64,000 nucleotides of DNA from Eubacterium sp. (lineage in GTDB: Bacteria; Bacillota; Clostridia; Oscillospirales; Acutalibacteraceae): NCBI GenBank assembly GCA_022511205.1, contig JAFLRY010000006.1, positions 1 to 64,000 of the forward strand, in the 5' to 3' direction. The notes under the pieces are model-generated. The model was not told the DNA's origin, did no database searches, and saw only the letters and a program-made list of their open reading frames with translations. This document shows positions 1 to 10,095 of the stretch, in pieces; within the stretch, counting starts at the first letter, position 1; every line of letters begins with the position of its first letter. A program made the translations under genes and the position numbers.

Positions 1-1
1 C

Positions 2-1012
2 ACTATCGATATCGCAGACCCGTCCTACAGCACCGATACCGCTAAGGAAATCGCTAAGTACAACAACTTCAGCGAAGATGAGTGGGAGAACTTTGACGGC
101 CCTGTACTCACCACGAAGCTTATTGACTATCGTGGCTACGGTTACACCGGTGTTAACCCGAACCTTGTAAAGGTTGGCGCTGATCCTTATTCAGATGCTT
201 CCAAGAACGTTCGTAAGGCGATTGCTACCATTCTTGCAGCATATCGTGACGAGGCTATCGACTCTTACTACGGCAACACTGCAGAGGTTATCAACTATCC
301 GATTTCCAACACCTCTTGGGCTGCTCCCGTTACTACTGACGACGGCTATCAGATCGCTTATTCCAAGGATGTAAACGGCAATCCGATCTACACTGCAGAT
401 ATGACCGCAGACCAGAAGTATGAGGCCGCTAAGCAGGCTGCTCTCGGCTTCCTTGAGGCTGCAGGCTACACTGTAGCTGACGGCAAAGTAACTGCTGCTC
501 CCGAAGGCGCTAAGACCAGCTTCCAGGTTGAGATCGGCGGCGGCGGACAGGGCGATCACCCGCTCTTCCTGCTTATGCAGAACGCTTCCGACGCTCTTGC
601 ATCTATCGGCATTAAGTTCACCATCAATGACCATTCCAACGCAAACGATCTGTACGCTACCTATCAGGGTGGTACTGCACAGTTCTGGTGCGCTGCTTGG
701 CAGGCAGGTACTGATCCCGATATGTATCAGCTTTATCACAGCAAGGGTTCAACCAACTACTATCACATCGCCGATGCTCAGCTCGATGAGTTGATCATGA
801 ACGGCCGTGCTTCTGCTGACACCAACGTTAGAAAGGCTATCTACAAGTCAGCTATGGAGATAATCCTTGACTACGGCGTTGAGATCCCGATGTATCAGCG
901 TAGTGATTGCGTCCTTCTTTCCAGCGAGCGTGTAAACGTTGACTCACTTCCTAAGGATATGACTCCTTACTGGGGCTGGGCGGCTGAAATCGAGACCCTT
1001 GAAATGAACTAA
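2..1012 (+). CDS. Oligopeptide/dipeptide ABC transporter substrate-binding protein (SBP family 5), C-terminal part; 5' end outside window
   Basis: Frame is open from the first bases (TIDIADPSYSTDTAKEI...) through the listed 401..1012 ORF; SBP_bac_5-like C-terminus; followed by OppB/C/D/F-type genes. Confidence 0.9.
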   Translation, partial: TIDIADPSYSTDTAKEIAKYNNFSEDEWENFDGPVLTTKLIDYRGYGYTGVNPNLVKVGADPYSDASKNVRKAIATILAAYRDEAIDSYYGNTAEVINYPISNTSWAAPVTTDDGYQIAYSKDVNGNPIYTADMTADQKYEAAKQAALGFLEAAGYTVADGKVTAAPEGAKTSFQVEIGGGGQGDHPLFLLMQNASDALASIGIKFTINDHSNANDLYATYQGGTAQFWCAAWQAGTDPDMYQLYHSKGSTNYYHIADAQLDELIMNGRASADTNVRKAIYKSAMEIILDYGVEIPMYQRSDCVLLSSERVNVDSLPKDMTPYWGWAAEIETLEMN

Positions 1013-1054
1013 TTCTGATTCAAGCTTTCGGTTTAAGTAAAACATTATAAGATT

Positions 1055-1078
1055 TCCTGCCCTCGCAAGGGGGCAGGA
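1055..1078 (+). terminator. Intercistronic GC-rich hairpin between SBP and permease genes
   Basis: TCCTGCCC-TCGCAAGG-GGGCAGGA perfect 8-bp stem; no long T-run directly after. Confidence 0.6.
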
Positions 1079-1193
1079 TATTCTGTAATCTTTGTCGAAC
1101 AGCAAAAAGCCGCTTCAAGCAAGAGGCGTTTTCTTGGTGTTCGGCATTATTAATATACGGACATTTCCGATATAAAAAACGGAGGGGAACATT

Positions 1194-2180
1194 TTGCGAA
1201 ATTACATAATCAAACGTATACTTATTTCCATCGTCATTCTGTTTTTCGTAATGTTTATTATTTACGTGCTGATGCGTAGCTTGCCCAGCTCTTACGTTGA
1301 AACAATGGCGATGCGTCTTTCCACCGCTCCCGGCTCAAAGCCCTATGAGGAGTGGCTCGCTCAGTTAAACGCATCCTACGGACTGGATCAACCCTTTTTA
1401 ATCGGTTTCTTTGGCTGGCTTGGAGATTTCCTTCGCGGCAATTTCGGCGATAGCTGGAGATTCACCGTTCCCGTTATCGAGGAATTTAAGAGCGTTATCG
1501 GCATTTCATTTATAATGGGTGCGATCTCATTAGTTCTTGAGCTCGTTATAGCGATCCCGCTTGGCGTTTTAGCCGCCACGAAGCAGTATTCCAAGACGGA
1601 TTATATCGTTTCCGCCACCGCGCTTGCGGGTATTTCACTGCCCACCTTCTTCTTTGCTTCGCTGCTGCAGCTCGTATTCGCCGTTAGGCTCGGCTGGTTT
1701 GATACCCACGGACTTGTAGGACGAGATTACTATCAGCTAAGCTCCTTCGGGCAGATCATGGATATGGCAAAGCATTTGGTGCTTCCCATCGTTACCCTTA
1801 CGGTTATTTCGATAGGCGGACTTATGCGTTATACCAGAACGAATATGCTTGAGGTTCTCAATGCGGATTATATCCGTACCGCGAGAGCAAAGGGCCTTGA
1901 TGAGAAAAAGGTTATCTATCACCACGCGTTTCGTAACACGCTTATTCCGCTTGTAACTATCGTTGGCGGTTCACTTCCCGGCTTGTTCTCAGGCGCGCTG
2001 ATTACGGAAACCCTGTTCTCCATTCCCGGTATCGGTTACATATCCTATCAGGCGATGGTTGCCGGCGATATTCCGTTTACGATGTTCTACCTTTCATTTA
2101 TGGCAGTACTCACGCTTTTGGGCAACCTGATATCCGATATACTTTACGCAGTGGTAGATCCGCGCGTTCGTATCGCTTAA
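1194..2180 (+). CDS. oppB: Oligopeptide ABC transporter permease, OppB/DppB type
   Basis: MRNYIIKRIL N-terminus, multiple TM helices, EAA-like loop (ADYIRTARAKGLDEKKVIYHHAFRNTLIP). Confidence 0.92.
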   Translation: MRNYIIKRILISIVILFFVMFIIYVLMRSLPSSYVETMAMRLSTAPGSKPYEEWLAQLNASYGLDQPFLIGFFGWLGDFLRGNFGDSWRFTVPVIEEFKSVIGISFIMGAISLVLELVIAIPLGVLAATKQYSKTDYIVSATALAGISLPTFFFASLLQLVFAVRLGWFDTHGLVGRDYYQLSSFGQIMDMAKHLVLPIVTLTVISIGGLMRYTRTNMLEVLNADYIRTARAKGLDEKKVIYHHAFRNTLIPLVTIVGGSLPGLFSGALITETLFSIPGIGYISYQAMVAGDIPFTMFYLSFMAVLTLLGNLISDILYAVVDPRVRIA

Positions 2181-2196
2181 GAGAGGGGGAAAAATT

Positions 2197-3747
2197 GTGT
2201 TAAAGAATAAAAAGAACGTTCCCGCAAAGAACGAAAACGAGCAATACTCTCTAAACGATGACCGCCGCGTAAAGGTGCTTTCACCGGGCGCGCTTGTTGC
2301 TAAGCGCTTTTTCCGTAACCGTTTGGCGGTAGTAGGTCTTATCATGCTCCTCTCAATGGCTGTTTTCTCCTTCATCGGCGGTATGGTCATTCCTTACGGA
2401 CAGGCGGAGCAGTTCTACACCTACACTCCCCTTAAAAAAGAGTATGTGGGTGTTACGAGAAATGATGATATTCGTTACGCCGCCGCAGAGGGAAAAGAGT
2501 TCAGCACTATACTGCAGGCTCAATTCCTGCTGGCGCAGGTAAAAGGTACAGATACCTTTGAATACGGCGGAAACAGCTATTCCTACAAGCAGGAGGCTAA
2601 AGATTTTTATTCCATTTATTCCGCTGACGGTTCATTACTTGCTATCGCGTATAAGGATATCGTTAACGCGGCAGACGGAATGGACGCCCCTGCCTTTATC
2701 GTTAAATACGAAGCACTTAAAGCATACACCGGCGGCGCAAAATCCTTCACGGCAGACGGCGTTGCATATACGCTTGACGAGGATGCCAACATCATTCAAA
2801 ACGGCACCATTATTGGATATATCAGCCGCTTCGTAGTTTCGCCGAAGCAAAACGGCGTTACGATCACCCGTGACTTCAAGGAACGCCTTGAGGAAGCGCT
2901 TGAGGATAATATTTCTGAATTTGTTTATACTTCTCCTGAGGGAGAAGAGCAAAAATACGCTGTTACCTACGATGCCAGTGCTATGGTTTGGTCGGTTCAG
3001 CAGGTAGAGGAAACTAAGGTTTACGCTTCTTACGGACTTCCGAGCTGGGATCACCCGCTTGGTCTTGACGGCAACGGTATGGATATGCTTACCCGTCTTA
3101 TGTACGGCGGTCGTGTATCGCTTTATATCGGCTTCATTGTAGTGTTCATTGAAACGCTTCTCGGCGTTATCATGGGCGGTATCGCCGGATATTTCGGCGG
3201 TTGGGTAGATAACCTTATCATGCGTCTCGTTGATATCTTCTACTGCATCCCGTCAATGCCCATAATCATAATTCTCGGTGCAACGATGGATAATATGCAG
3301 GTGGATCCGCAGGTGCGAATGATCTATTTGATGTTGCTATTAGGCTTCCTCGGCTGGGCGGGAATCGCTCGTCTTGTCCGCGGTCAGATCCTTTCACTCC
3401 GCGAGCAGGAGTTTATGATGGCAACGGAGGCGGGAGGTATCCGCGTATCGCGCCGTATCTTCAAGCATCTGATTCCCAACGTTATCCCGCAGCTTATCGT
3501 TACCTGCACCATGAGCCTTGGCTCAACGATCATCACGGAGGCAACGCTTTCCTTCTTAGGCCTCGGCGTTAAGTTCCCGTTTGCTTCCTGGGGTAACATT
3601 ATATCCGACGTTAATAATTCCTTCGTTATGACTAACTATTGGTTTATCTGGATCCCCGCAGGTATCTGCCTGCTTATCACGGTTCTGGGCTTCAACTTCG
3701 TTGGCGACGGTCTTCGTGACGCGTTCGATCCGAAGATGAAGAGATAA
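2197..3747 (+). CDS. oppC: Oligopeptide ABC transporter permease, OppC/DppC type, with large extracytoplasmic insertion after TM1
   Basis: KRFFRNRLAVVGL OppC N-terminus; GLPSWDHPLGLDGNGMDMLTRLMYGGRVSL and EAA loop in C-terminal half; 516 aa total. Confidence 0.92.
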   Translation: MLKNKKNVPAKNENEQYSLNDDRRVKVLSPGALVAKRFFRNRLAVVGLIMLLSMAVFSFIGGMVIPYGQAEQFYTYTPLKKEYVGVTRNDDIRYAAAEGKEFSTILQAQFLLAQVKGTDTFEYGGNSYSYKQEAKDFYSIYSADGSLLAIAYKDIVNAADGMDAPAFIVKYEALKAYTGGAKSFTADGVAYTLDEDANIIQNGTIIGYISRFVVSPKQNGVTITRDFKERLEEALEDNISEFVYTSPEGEEQKYAVTYDASAMVWSVQQVEETKVYASYGLPSWDHPLGLDGNGMDMLTRLMYGGRVSLYIGFIVVFIETLLGVIMGGIAGYFGGWVDNLIMRLVDIFYCIPSMPIIIILGATMDNMQVDPQVRMIYLMLLLGFLGWAGIARLVRGQILSLREQEFMMATEAGGIRVSRRIFKHLIPNVIPQLIVTCTMSLGSTIITEATLSFLGLGVKFPFASWGNIISDVNNSFVMTNYWFIWIPAGICLLITVLGFNFVGDGLRDAFDPKMKR

Positions 3748-3763
3748 GAAAGGAGGAGCTCAC

Positions 3764-4921
3764 ATGGCTAAAAGTAAACCGGAGGGCTACCTCTCCGCTA
3801 AAGAATCCCGCAGGATTTCTAAGGAAAACAGAAAAATAACAAGCGCTCTTGAGAAAAAGCGTAAGCGCAAGAACGTTCCCGAGAGCGAGTATATCACAGA
3901 GATGAAGGACCCGAGCAACGCGGTTGAGTTCGATAATCTTCACACGTATTTCTTCACGGATGCCGGTACGGTTAAGAGTGTTGACGGCGTTACGTTTGAG
4001 GTGCCGCTCGGCAAGACCGTTGGCGTAGTTGGCGAATCCGGCTGCGGTAAATCAGTTACCAGCCTTTCGCTTATGCAGCTGCTCCAGAGACCCCAGGGTC
4101 AGATCGTTGAGGGCGAAATTCGTCTGAATCTCGGCGACAAGGCGTATGACGTTGCAAAAATGCCGAATGAAAAGCTGCTTGAGCTTCGCGGCAACTTCGT
4201 TTCAATGATCTTCCAGGAGCCTATGACGGCGCTCAATCCCGTTTTCCGTATCGGCGCTCAGCTTGATGAAGTAATTGCTCTTCATGACGGTGAGGGCAAG
4301 AGCGAAGCTGATGTTAAGGCACGTTCCATTGAGCTTTTGGAGATGGTTGGTATCGCCAACAGCGATGGCGTTTACCAGATGTTCCCCCACGAGCTTTCAG
4401 GCGGTATGCGCCAGCGTGTTATGATCGCTATGGCGCTTGCCTGCAATCCCAAGATCATTATTGCCGATGAACCCACTACCGCGCTTGACGTTACGATCCA
4501 GGCGCAGGTGCTCGATCTGCTTCGCAATCTTAAGGATAAGATCAATTCCTCAATTATGTTCATTACCCACGACCTCGGCGTTATCGCGGAAATGGCTGAT
4601 TACGTAGTTGTTATGTACGCGGGCCGCGTTGTGGAAAAGGGCACGGCGGACGATATTTTCTATCATCCCGCCCACCCATATACTATCGGTCTTATGGCTT
4701 CAAAGCCCGTAGTAGGCAAGCAGGTGGATAAGCTTTATTCCATTCCCGGAAAAGTTCCGAATCCCATCAATATGCCGAATTATTGCTACTTTAAGGATCG
4801 CTGTGAGATGTGCGTAGGCGGTTGTGACGGCGAATATCCGCCGGAGATCAGCATTTCCGATACGCATAAGGTATCCTGCTACCGCTACTGTGAAAACAAT
4901 AAAGAGGGAGGGGAAGCGTAA
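3764..4921 (+). CDS. oppD: Oligopeptide ABC transporter ATP-binding protein, OppD type
   Basis: Walker A GESGCGKS, LSGGMRQR signature, Walker B IIADEPTTALD. Confidence 0.93.
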   Translation: MAKSKPEGYLSAKESRRISKENRKITSALEKKRKRKNVPESEYITEMKDPSNAVEFDNLHTYFFTDAGTVKSVDGVTFEVPLGKTVGVVGESGCGKSVTSLSLMQLLQRPQGQIVEGEIRLNLGDKAYDVAKMPNEKLLELRGNFVSMIFQEPMTALNPVFRIGAQLDEVIALHDGEGKSEADVKARSIELLEMVGIANSDGVYQMFPHELSGGMRQRVMIAMALACNPKIIIADEPTTALDVTIQAQVLDLLRNLKDKINSSIMFITHDLGVIAEMADYVVVMYAGRVVEKGTADDIFYHPAHPYTIGLMASKPVVGKQVDKLYSIPGKVPNPINMPNYCYFKDRCEMCVGGCDGEYPPEISISDTHKVSCYRYCENNKEGGEA

Positions 4922-5961
4922 TGGCAATGAAAAAGAACGTTGCAGATAATCTTAAAATCGATAACAATTTCACTCCCGTTGAGTATGACGATCAGTATAT
5001 CCTGATGGTCAACGAGCTGAAAAAATACTTCCCTATCAAGGGCGGTATGATGTCCAGACCCGTTGGTTACGTTAAGGCTGTCGACGGCGTTACGTTTAAC
5101 CTTAAGCGCGGCACTACTATGGGTCTCGTTGGCGAATCCGGTTGCGGGAAAACCACCACCGGCCGTACTATTCTTCGCCTTGCAGGCGAAAAGACAGGCG
5201 GTCAGGTGCTCTTTAACGGCAAAGAAATCTATGATCTTTCCAATAAGGAAATGCGCGAAATGCGCACCAAAATGCAGATCATATTCCAGGATCCCTTCTC
5301 CAGCCTTTCTCCCCGCCTTCCCGTCGGCGAGATCATCGGCGAGGCGGTGCGCGAGCATAATCTTGTAAGCAAAGCTGAATTCAACGATTATATCGATAAG
5401 GTTATGGATAACTGCGGACTTCAGCCCTTCCATAAGGAGCGTTATCCCCATGAGTTCTCAGGCGGTCAGCGTCAGCGTATCTGTATCGCTCGCGCGCTTG
5501 CGCTCAATCCCGAATTCGTTGTGTGCGACGAGCCTGTTTCCGCGCTGGACGTTTCTATCCAGGCGCAGATCATCAACCTGCTTAAGGATCTTCAGGAGCA
5601 GTATAAGCTGACCTACCTGTTCATTTCTCACGATCTCAGCGTTGTTGAGCATATTTCCGATACGGTTGGCGTTATGTATCTCGGAAGCTTAGTGGAATAC
5701 GGCACTACCGGCGATATTTTCCGAAATCCGCTTCATCCTTATACTAAGGCACTGTTCTCGGCTATTCCGATCCCCGATCCCAATGCCCGTATGCAGCGTA
5801 TCGTGCTTGAAGGCTCTATTCCGTCTCCGGCAAATCCGCCGTTAGGCTGTAAGTTCCATACCCGCTGCCCGTACGCTACGGATCGCTGCAAGCAAGAAGT
5901 TCCCGCACAGAGGGAGGTAGAACCGGGGCATTACGTAGTATGCCATCTGTTCGATGAGTAA
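4921..5961 (+). CDS. oppF: Oligopeptide ABC transporter ATP-binding protein, OppF type
   Basis: [40 protein letters not shown] overlap with preceding gene. Confidence 0.93.
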   Translation: MAMKKNVADNLKIDNNFTPVEYDDQYILMVNELKKYFPIKGGMMSRPVGYVKAVDGVTFNLKRGTTMGLVGESGCGKTTTGRTILRLAGEKTGGQVLFNGKEIYDLSNKEMREMRTKMQIIFQDPFSSLSPRLPVGEIIGEAVREHNLVSKAEFNDYIDKVMDNCGLQPFHKERYPHEFSGGQRQRICIARALALNPEFVVCDEPVSALDVSIQAQIINLLKDLQEQYKLTYLFISHDLSVVEHISDTVGVMYLGSLVEYGTTGDIFRNPLHPYTKALFSAIPIPDPNARMQRIVLEGSIPSPANPPLGCKFHTRCPYATDRCKQEVPAQREVEPGHYVVCHLFDE

Positions 5962-6266
5962 TGGCACGCAAAAAAGAGTGGGATGATGACGACGGTAGAA
6001 CGATCGCTTCTATGAGCGACGTTGGTCGTCAAAATCTGTTTATCCCAAGAGCAAAACCAAATCGTGAGGAGCGCAAGCCAAGCATTCCCGAAACAGAATT
6101 TGAGCAATCAAAAAAAGATCGCCCGTGGGAGCAAAGCGAGCAGTTCACTAAGCAGGAGAGAAGATGGTACGCTTTCGGCGCGCTGAAAGCAGCACTGCTT
6201 ATCGCTATGGCTTTCATTGTGGGTCTTGGTTTGGCAATTTTGATTATGTTATTGCTTTGGAGTTAA
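5961..6266 (+). CDS. Small protein with single C-terminal TM segment, translationally coupled to oppF
   Basis: TAATG stop/start overlap with oppF; C-terminal hydrophobic helix AALLIAMAFIVGLGLAILIMLLLW. Confidence 0.7.
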   Translation: MARKKEWDDDDGRTIASMSDVGRQNLFIPRAKPNREERKPSIPETEFEQSKKDRPWEQSEQFTKQERRWYAFGALKAALLIAMAFIVGLGLAILIMLLLWS

Positions 6267-6277
6267 CCGAATATATC

Positions 6278-6312
6278 AGAGGCTTTTCACTGATGAAAAG
6301 CCTCTTTTTTTT
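6278..6312 (+). terminator. Rho-independent terminator of opp operon
   Basis: AGAGGCTTTTC-actgat-GAAAAGCCTCT followed by T-run. Confidence 0.9.
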
Positions 6313-6371
6313 ACAATAAATTGGTTTATAAATTGTTTATTTAATTTCCAGAAATTTCATTCAAAAAACCA

Positions 6372-6400
6372 TTGAATTGCCTGTTTTTCGGTGCTATTAT
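6372..6400 (+). promoter_or_regulatory. SigmaA-type promoter for polysaccharide deacetylase gene
   Basis: TTGAAT-N17-TATTAT. Confidence 0.6.
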
Positions 6401-6467
6401 AAATATATAAAAAGTCGAAATCCACCGAATTTTTCGGTTTGTATAGACGGTAAGTGAGAAAAGGGAA

Positions 6468-7991
6468 GTGCTGAAAATGGGAAAGAGAAAGGCTTTACCC
6501 GAAACGGCAAAATTATCAGAAATGAAGGCGGAAATCAAAAAGAAAAAGGCGGCAAAAAAGGGCTTTAAAATAATCGCCGTTGCGTTATTTGCTCTTTTAA
6601 TTGCTGTTGCCGTGCTTCTTGTTTGGGATGCGAACAGTGGTCATATTGAGTTCAGTATTAAGGATTTTTCAGACGTTACACTTGAATACGGCGAAGAATA
6701 TTCGTATCCTGAGGTTCAGGGCCTCTACAAAACCATATTTCTCAACCTGAAGGGAACACCTGTTGAGGTTCAGCAGGAGGGCGAGGTGGACGCTTCGCAT
6801 TTGGGAACTTATGAGATGGTTTATACCGCAACCTTCAAGGGCGTAACGAGAACCGAAAAGCAAAAAATAGTAGTAGTGGATACTGTTGCTCCTGTAATAA
6901 CCCTTGTTTCCGATCCGGAGTATTTTACAAGCCCGGTTGCGGCATACAAGGAAGAGGGCTTCTCCGCCGTTGATAATTACGACGGTGATATAACCGATAA
7001 GGTCGTTTCCAAGGAGGAAAACGGCATTGTTACTTACACAGTTTCCGATAGCTCCGGCAACGAAGCGGTGGTTACGAGAACGATCGTTTATAAAGACGTA
7101 GTGCCTCCGGTTATAAAGCTTTCAGGCAAAAGCATACTGAGTATTGAGCTTGGCGGTACATATAAAGAACCTGGCTACAAGGCAACGGACGATTGTGACG
7201 GAGATATTACCTCCAAGGTTTCGGTAAAGGGCTCTGTGGATACGAAAAAGAAGGGCGAATACGCCATCGAATACTCCGTAGAGGATTCTTACGGTAATAA
7301 GACCACGGTCAAAAGAACGGTTTTGGTTTATGAAAAGCAGGCGAAAAAGCCCACCGTTAATCCCGGAAACAAGGTTGTTTACCTTACGTTTGATGACGGC
7401 CCGGGCGCTTATACCTCACAGCTTCTTGACGTGCTTGATAAATACGGCGTCAAAGTAACGTTTTTCGTGACGAATCAGTTCCCGCGGTATCAGAATTTGA
7501 TATCAAAAGAAGCTGAAAGAGGGCATACCGTTGCGATCCATACTTATAGCCATAGCTATAGCGAGGTTTACGCGAATATAAATGCCTACTTTAAAGACCT
7601 TGAAAAAATGTCTAAGATTTGTGAGTCGCAGACGGGAGAGAAGCCAACTATTATACGCTTCCCCGGCGGAACGTCAAACGCTATCAGTAAAAAATATTGC
7701 CACGGGATTATGACTCAGCTTACCCAAGAGGTTGATGTCAGAGGCTACTATTATTGCGATTGGAACGTTGAGAGCGGAGACGCGGGCGGCGCGAAAACCG
7801 CTTCAGCAGTTGCCGCGAACGTTATAGCGGGAATCAAGCAGCATAACGTTTCTGTAGTGCTTCAGCATGATACGCATAAATACAGCGTTGAGGCGATGGA
7901 CGAGATCATTTCATGGGGTCTTGCAAACGGATATACCTTCCTTCCGCTTGACGAAACTTCACCTATGGTGCATCACAAACCCAATAATTAG
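6468..7991 (+). CDS. Membrane-anchored polysaccharide deacetylase (NodB domain) with tandem Ig-like (DUF5011-type) domains
   Basis: TFDDGPG, HTYSHSY and RFPGGTSN NodB motifs; N-terminal TM; repeated VDNYDGDIT / TDDCDGDIT Ig-like repeats. Confidence 0.9.
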   Translation: MLKMGKRKALPETAKLSEMKAEIKKKKAAKKGFKIIAVALFALLIAVAVLLVWDANSGHIEFSIKDFSDVTLEYGEEYSYPEVQGLYKTIFLNLKGTPVEVQQEGEVDASHLGTYEMVYTATFKGVTRTEKQKIVVVDTVAPVITLVSDPEYFTSPVAAYKEEGFSAVDNYDGDITDKVVSKEENGIVTYTVSDSSGNEAVVTRTIVYKDVVPPVIKLSGKSILSIELGGTYKEPGYKATDDCDGDITSKVSVKGSVDTKKKGEYAIEYSVEDSYGNKTTVKRTVLVYEKQAKKPTVNPGNKVVYLTFDDGPGAYTSQLLDVLDKYGVKVTFFVTNQFPRYQNLISKEAERGHTVAIHTYSHSYSEVYANINAYFKDLEKMSKICESQTGEKPTIIRFPGGTSNAISKKYCHGIMTQLTQEVDVRGYYYCDWNVESGDAGGAKTASAVAANVIAGIKQHNVSVVLQHDTHKYSVEAMDEIISWGLANGYTFLPLDETSPMVHHKPNN

Positions 7992-8116
7992 AGATCATAA
8001 AAAAACAAAGGCTTATATTTGTTCATAAATCATTCACAAACATATGGAAAAATATTGATTTTTTCCGTATATGTTGTATAATTTAATTATAAATTATTAT
8101 TAAAGGAGTAGATATT

Positions 8117-8800
8117 ATGAGGTATGAAATCAAGGGCGCTCCCTTCCCGGCAGTTGTGTGCTATATGGAGAACGGCGAGCAGATCATCACAGAAGGCGGC
8201 GGAATGTCTTGGATGAGCCCCAATATGGAGATGAAAACCACCACCAACGGAGGCATTGGTAAGGCTCTTGGCAGAATGCTTTCAAGAGATAAGATGTTCC
8301 AGAACATTTACACCAGCGTTGGCGGAAACGGTATGATCGGCATCGCTTCCAGCTTCCCCGGCGAGATCAAGGCGATCGAGGTTAAGCCCGGCGAGGATAT
8401 CATTTGCCAGAAAAGCTCCTTCCTTGCTTCAACTCCGGGCGTTGATATGTCCGTACATTTCAGAAAGAAGTTTTCATCAGGTTTGTTCGGCGGCGAAGGC
8501 TTCATTATGCAGAAGTTCTCAGGCAACGGTCTTCTCTTCATCGAGGTGGACGGTACTCCCATTGAGTACGATCTTGCAGAGGGTCAGCAGATCCTTATCG
8601 ATACCGGCCATATCGTTATGATGAGCGCAAGCTGTAAGATGGACGTTAAGTCTGTTTCAGGCTTCAAAAACGTTGTATTCGGCGGCGAAGGACTTTTCAA
8701 CACCGTTGTTGAGGGCCCCGGCAAGATCATTCTTCAGACTATGCCCGTATCTAAGCTGGCAGGCACGCTTTCATCTTATCTTCCTATGTCTAATTCATAA
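8117..8800 (+). CDS. AIM24/TIGR00266 family protein
   Basis: MRYEIKGAPFPAVVCYMENGEQIITEGGGMSWMSPNMEM... Gly-rich beta family pattern. Confidence 0.85.
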   Translation: MRYEIKGAPFPAVVCYMENGEQIITEGGGMSWMSPNMEMKTTTNGGIGKALGRMLSRDKMFQNIYTSVGGNGMIGIASSFPGEIKAIEVKPGEDIICQKSSFLASTPGVDMSVHFRKKFSSGLFGGEGFIMQKFSGNGLLFIEVDGTPIEYDLAEGQQILIDTGHIVMMSASCKMDVKSVSGFKNVVFGGEGLFNTVVEGPGKIILQTMPVSKLAGTLSSYLPMSNS

Positions 8801-8820
8801 TCGGTTATTAAAACAAAAAG

Positions 8821-8850
8821 ACGGCAGGACATCGTCCTGCCGTTATTTTT
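8821..8850. terminator. Hairpin terminator between convergent genes
   Basis: ACGGCAGGAC-atc-GTCCTGCCGT then T-rich stretch. Confidence 0.85.
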
Positions 8851-8856
8851 TATGTT

Positions 8857-10002
8857 TTAATTGCCGAAAAGAGCTTTTGCTGCTTTCATATTTTCAATTA
8901 TAGAAACGCCGAAGGGGCAACGGCTCTCGCATGCTCCGCAGGCAATGCAGTCGCCCGCGTGGGAGCTGAGTGCCGCGTAATGCTCTCTCACCGTTTCGGG
9001 AATCTCTCCCTGCGCCTTACATAAATTAAAAAACTTTGTAACGGTTGCAACCTCTATTCCCATAGGGCAGGGAGCGCAGTGGCCGCAATACATACAGTGA
9101 CCTTTCCAGCTGATTTTCGGGAACGTGGAAAATACGGAAGCGTAATCCTTTTCCTCGTCAGTCGCGTATTCATAATCAATGGAAGCCTGTAGCTGCGCCG
9201 TTGAGTGAACGCCTGAAAGCACCGTCGCAACGGCAGGTCTCGTCAGCGCGTAGTGTATGCACTGGGAAACGGTCAGCGCCCTTCCGGCAGGGGAATCATC
9301 TGTGAGTAAATCTCCGCCGCCGAATGCCTTCATAACCGTGATCCCAACTCCCATTCGAGAGCAGGTTTCATAAAGCTCTTCGCGCATCGGCTCAAAATTA
9401 AAGAGAGGCTTTTCATAGCTTTCTTCTGCCCAAAGCTTTTCGATATCCTCATCCGCGGGCTGGAGATCATAGCAGGGATTCACGCTGAACATAAGCACCT
9501 CGATAAGCCCGGTTTTGATCGCTTCAAGGGAAATCTCAGGGTTGTGACTGCTCATTCCGATATGGTGAATTTTGCCCTGCGCCTTCAGCTCCTGCGCGTA
9601 TTCAAGAATGCCGTTGTTTATAACCGCGTCCCAGGTTTTTTTGCTGTCCACATAATGGATCATACCGATGTCCACGTAATCAGTGCCGAGATTTTCAAGC
9701 TGAGCTTCGAATGCCGCTTTTACCTCGCTGAGCTTTCTGGTGGCTTCGTATTGGTCGTTTTTCCATTGCGTGCAAAGATGCGCCTGCAAAATGAATTCGC
9801 CTCGTCTTTCGCGTATGACGTTTCCCACGCGGCGCTGCATATCGGGGTTTGGACTGTATAAATCCATACAGTTAACGCCGTGTTCAAATGCAAGGGCGAA
9901 AACCTCGTTTGTGAATTCATCGCTTTTGTTGATAAAGCCCTCGCAACCAAGCCCGATTTCGCTGACCTTTAAGCCGGTTTTGCCTAATTCTCTGTAGATC
10001 AT
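8857..10002 (-). CDS. Aldo/keto reductase with C-terminal 4Fe-4S ferredoxin-like domain
   Basis: MIYRELGKTGLKVSEIGLGCEG N-terminus; CMYCGHCAPCPMGI and CIACGACESRCPFGV. Confidence 0.9.
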   Translation of the reverse strand: MIYRELGKTGLKVSEIGLGCEGFINKSDEFTNEVFALAFEHGVNCMDLYSPNPDMQRRVGNVIRERRGEFILQAHLCTQWKNDQYEATRKLSEVKAAFEAQLENLGTDYVDIGMIHYVDSKKTWDAVINNGILEYAQELKAQGKIHHIGMSSHNPEISLEAIKTGLIEVLMFSVNPCYDLQPADEDIEKLWAEESYEKPLFNFEPMREELYETCSRMGVGITVMKAFGGGDLLTDDSPAGRALTVSQCIHYALTRPAVATVLSGVHSTAQLQASIDYEYATDEEKDYASVFSTFPKISWKGHCMYCGHCAPCPMGIEVATVTKFFNLCKAQGEIPETVREHYAALSSHAGDCIACGACESRCPFGVSIIENMKAAKALFGN

Positions 10003-10095
10003 AACCGATCCTCCGTTTTTATTAGTAATTTAATTATAGAAAAAAAGCGATTAATTGGCAATAGCGTATACTTGAATGATTTTTGAAAAAAGTTG

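Noticed and set aside
191-739. 182-aa minus-strand ORF opposite the SBP gene
   Set aside because: Antisense to the SBP frame, which is open and motif-consistent across the whole interval.
4885-5451. 188-aa minus-strand ORF opposite oppF
   Set aside because: Antisense to OppF motifs; no independent support.
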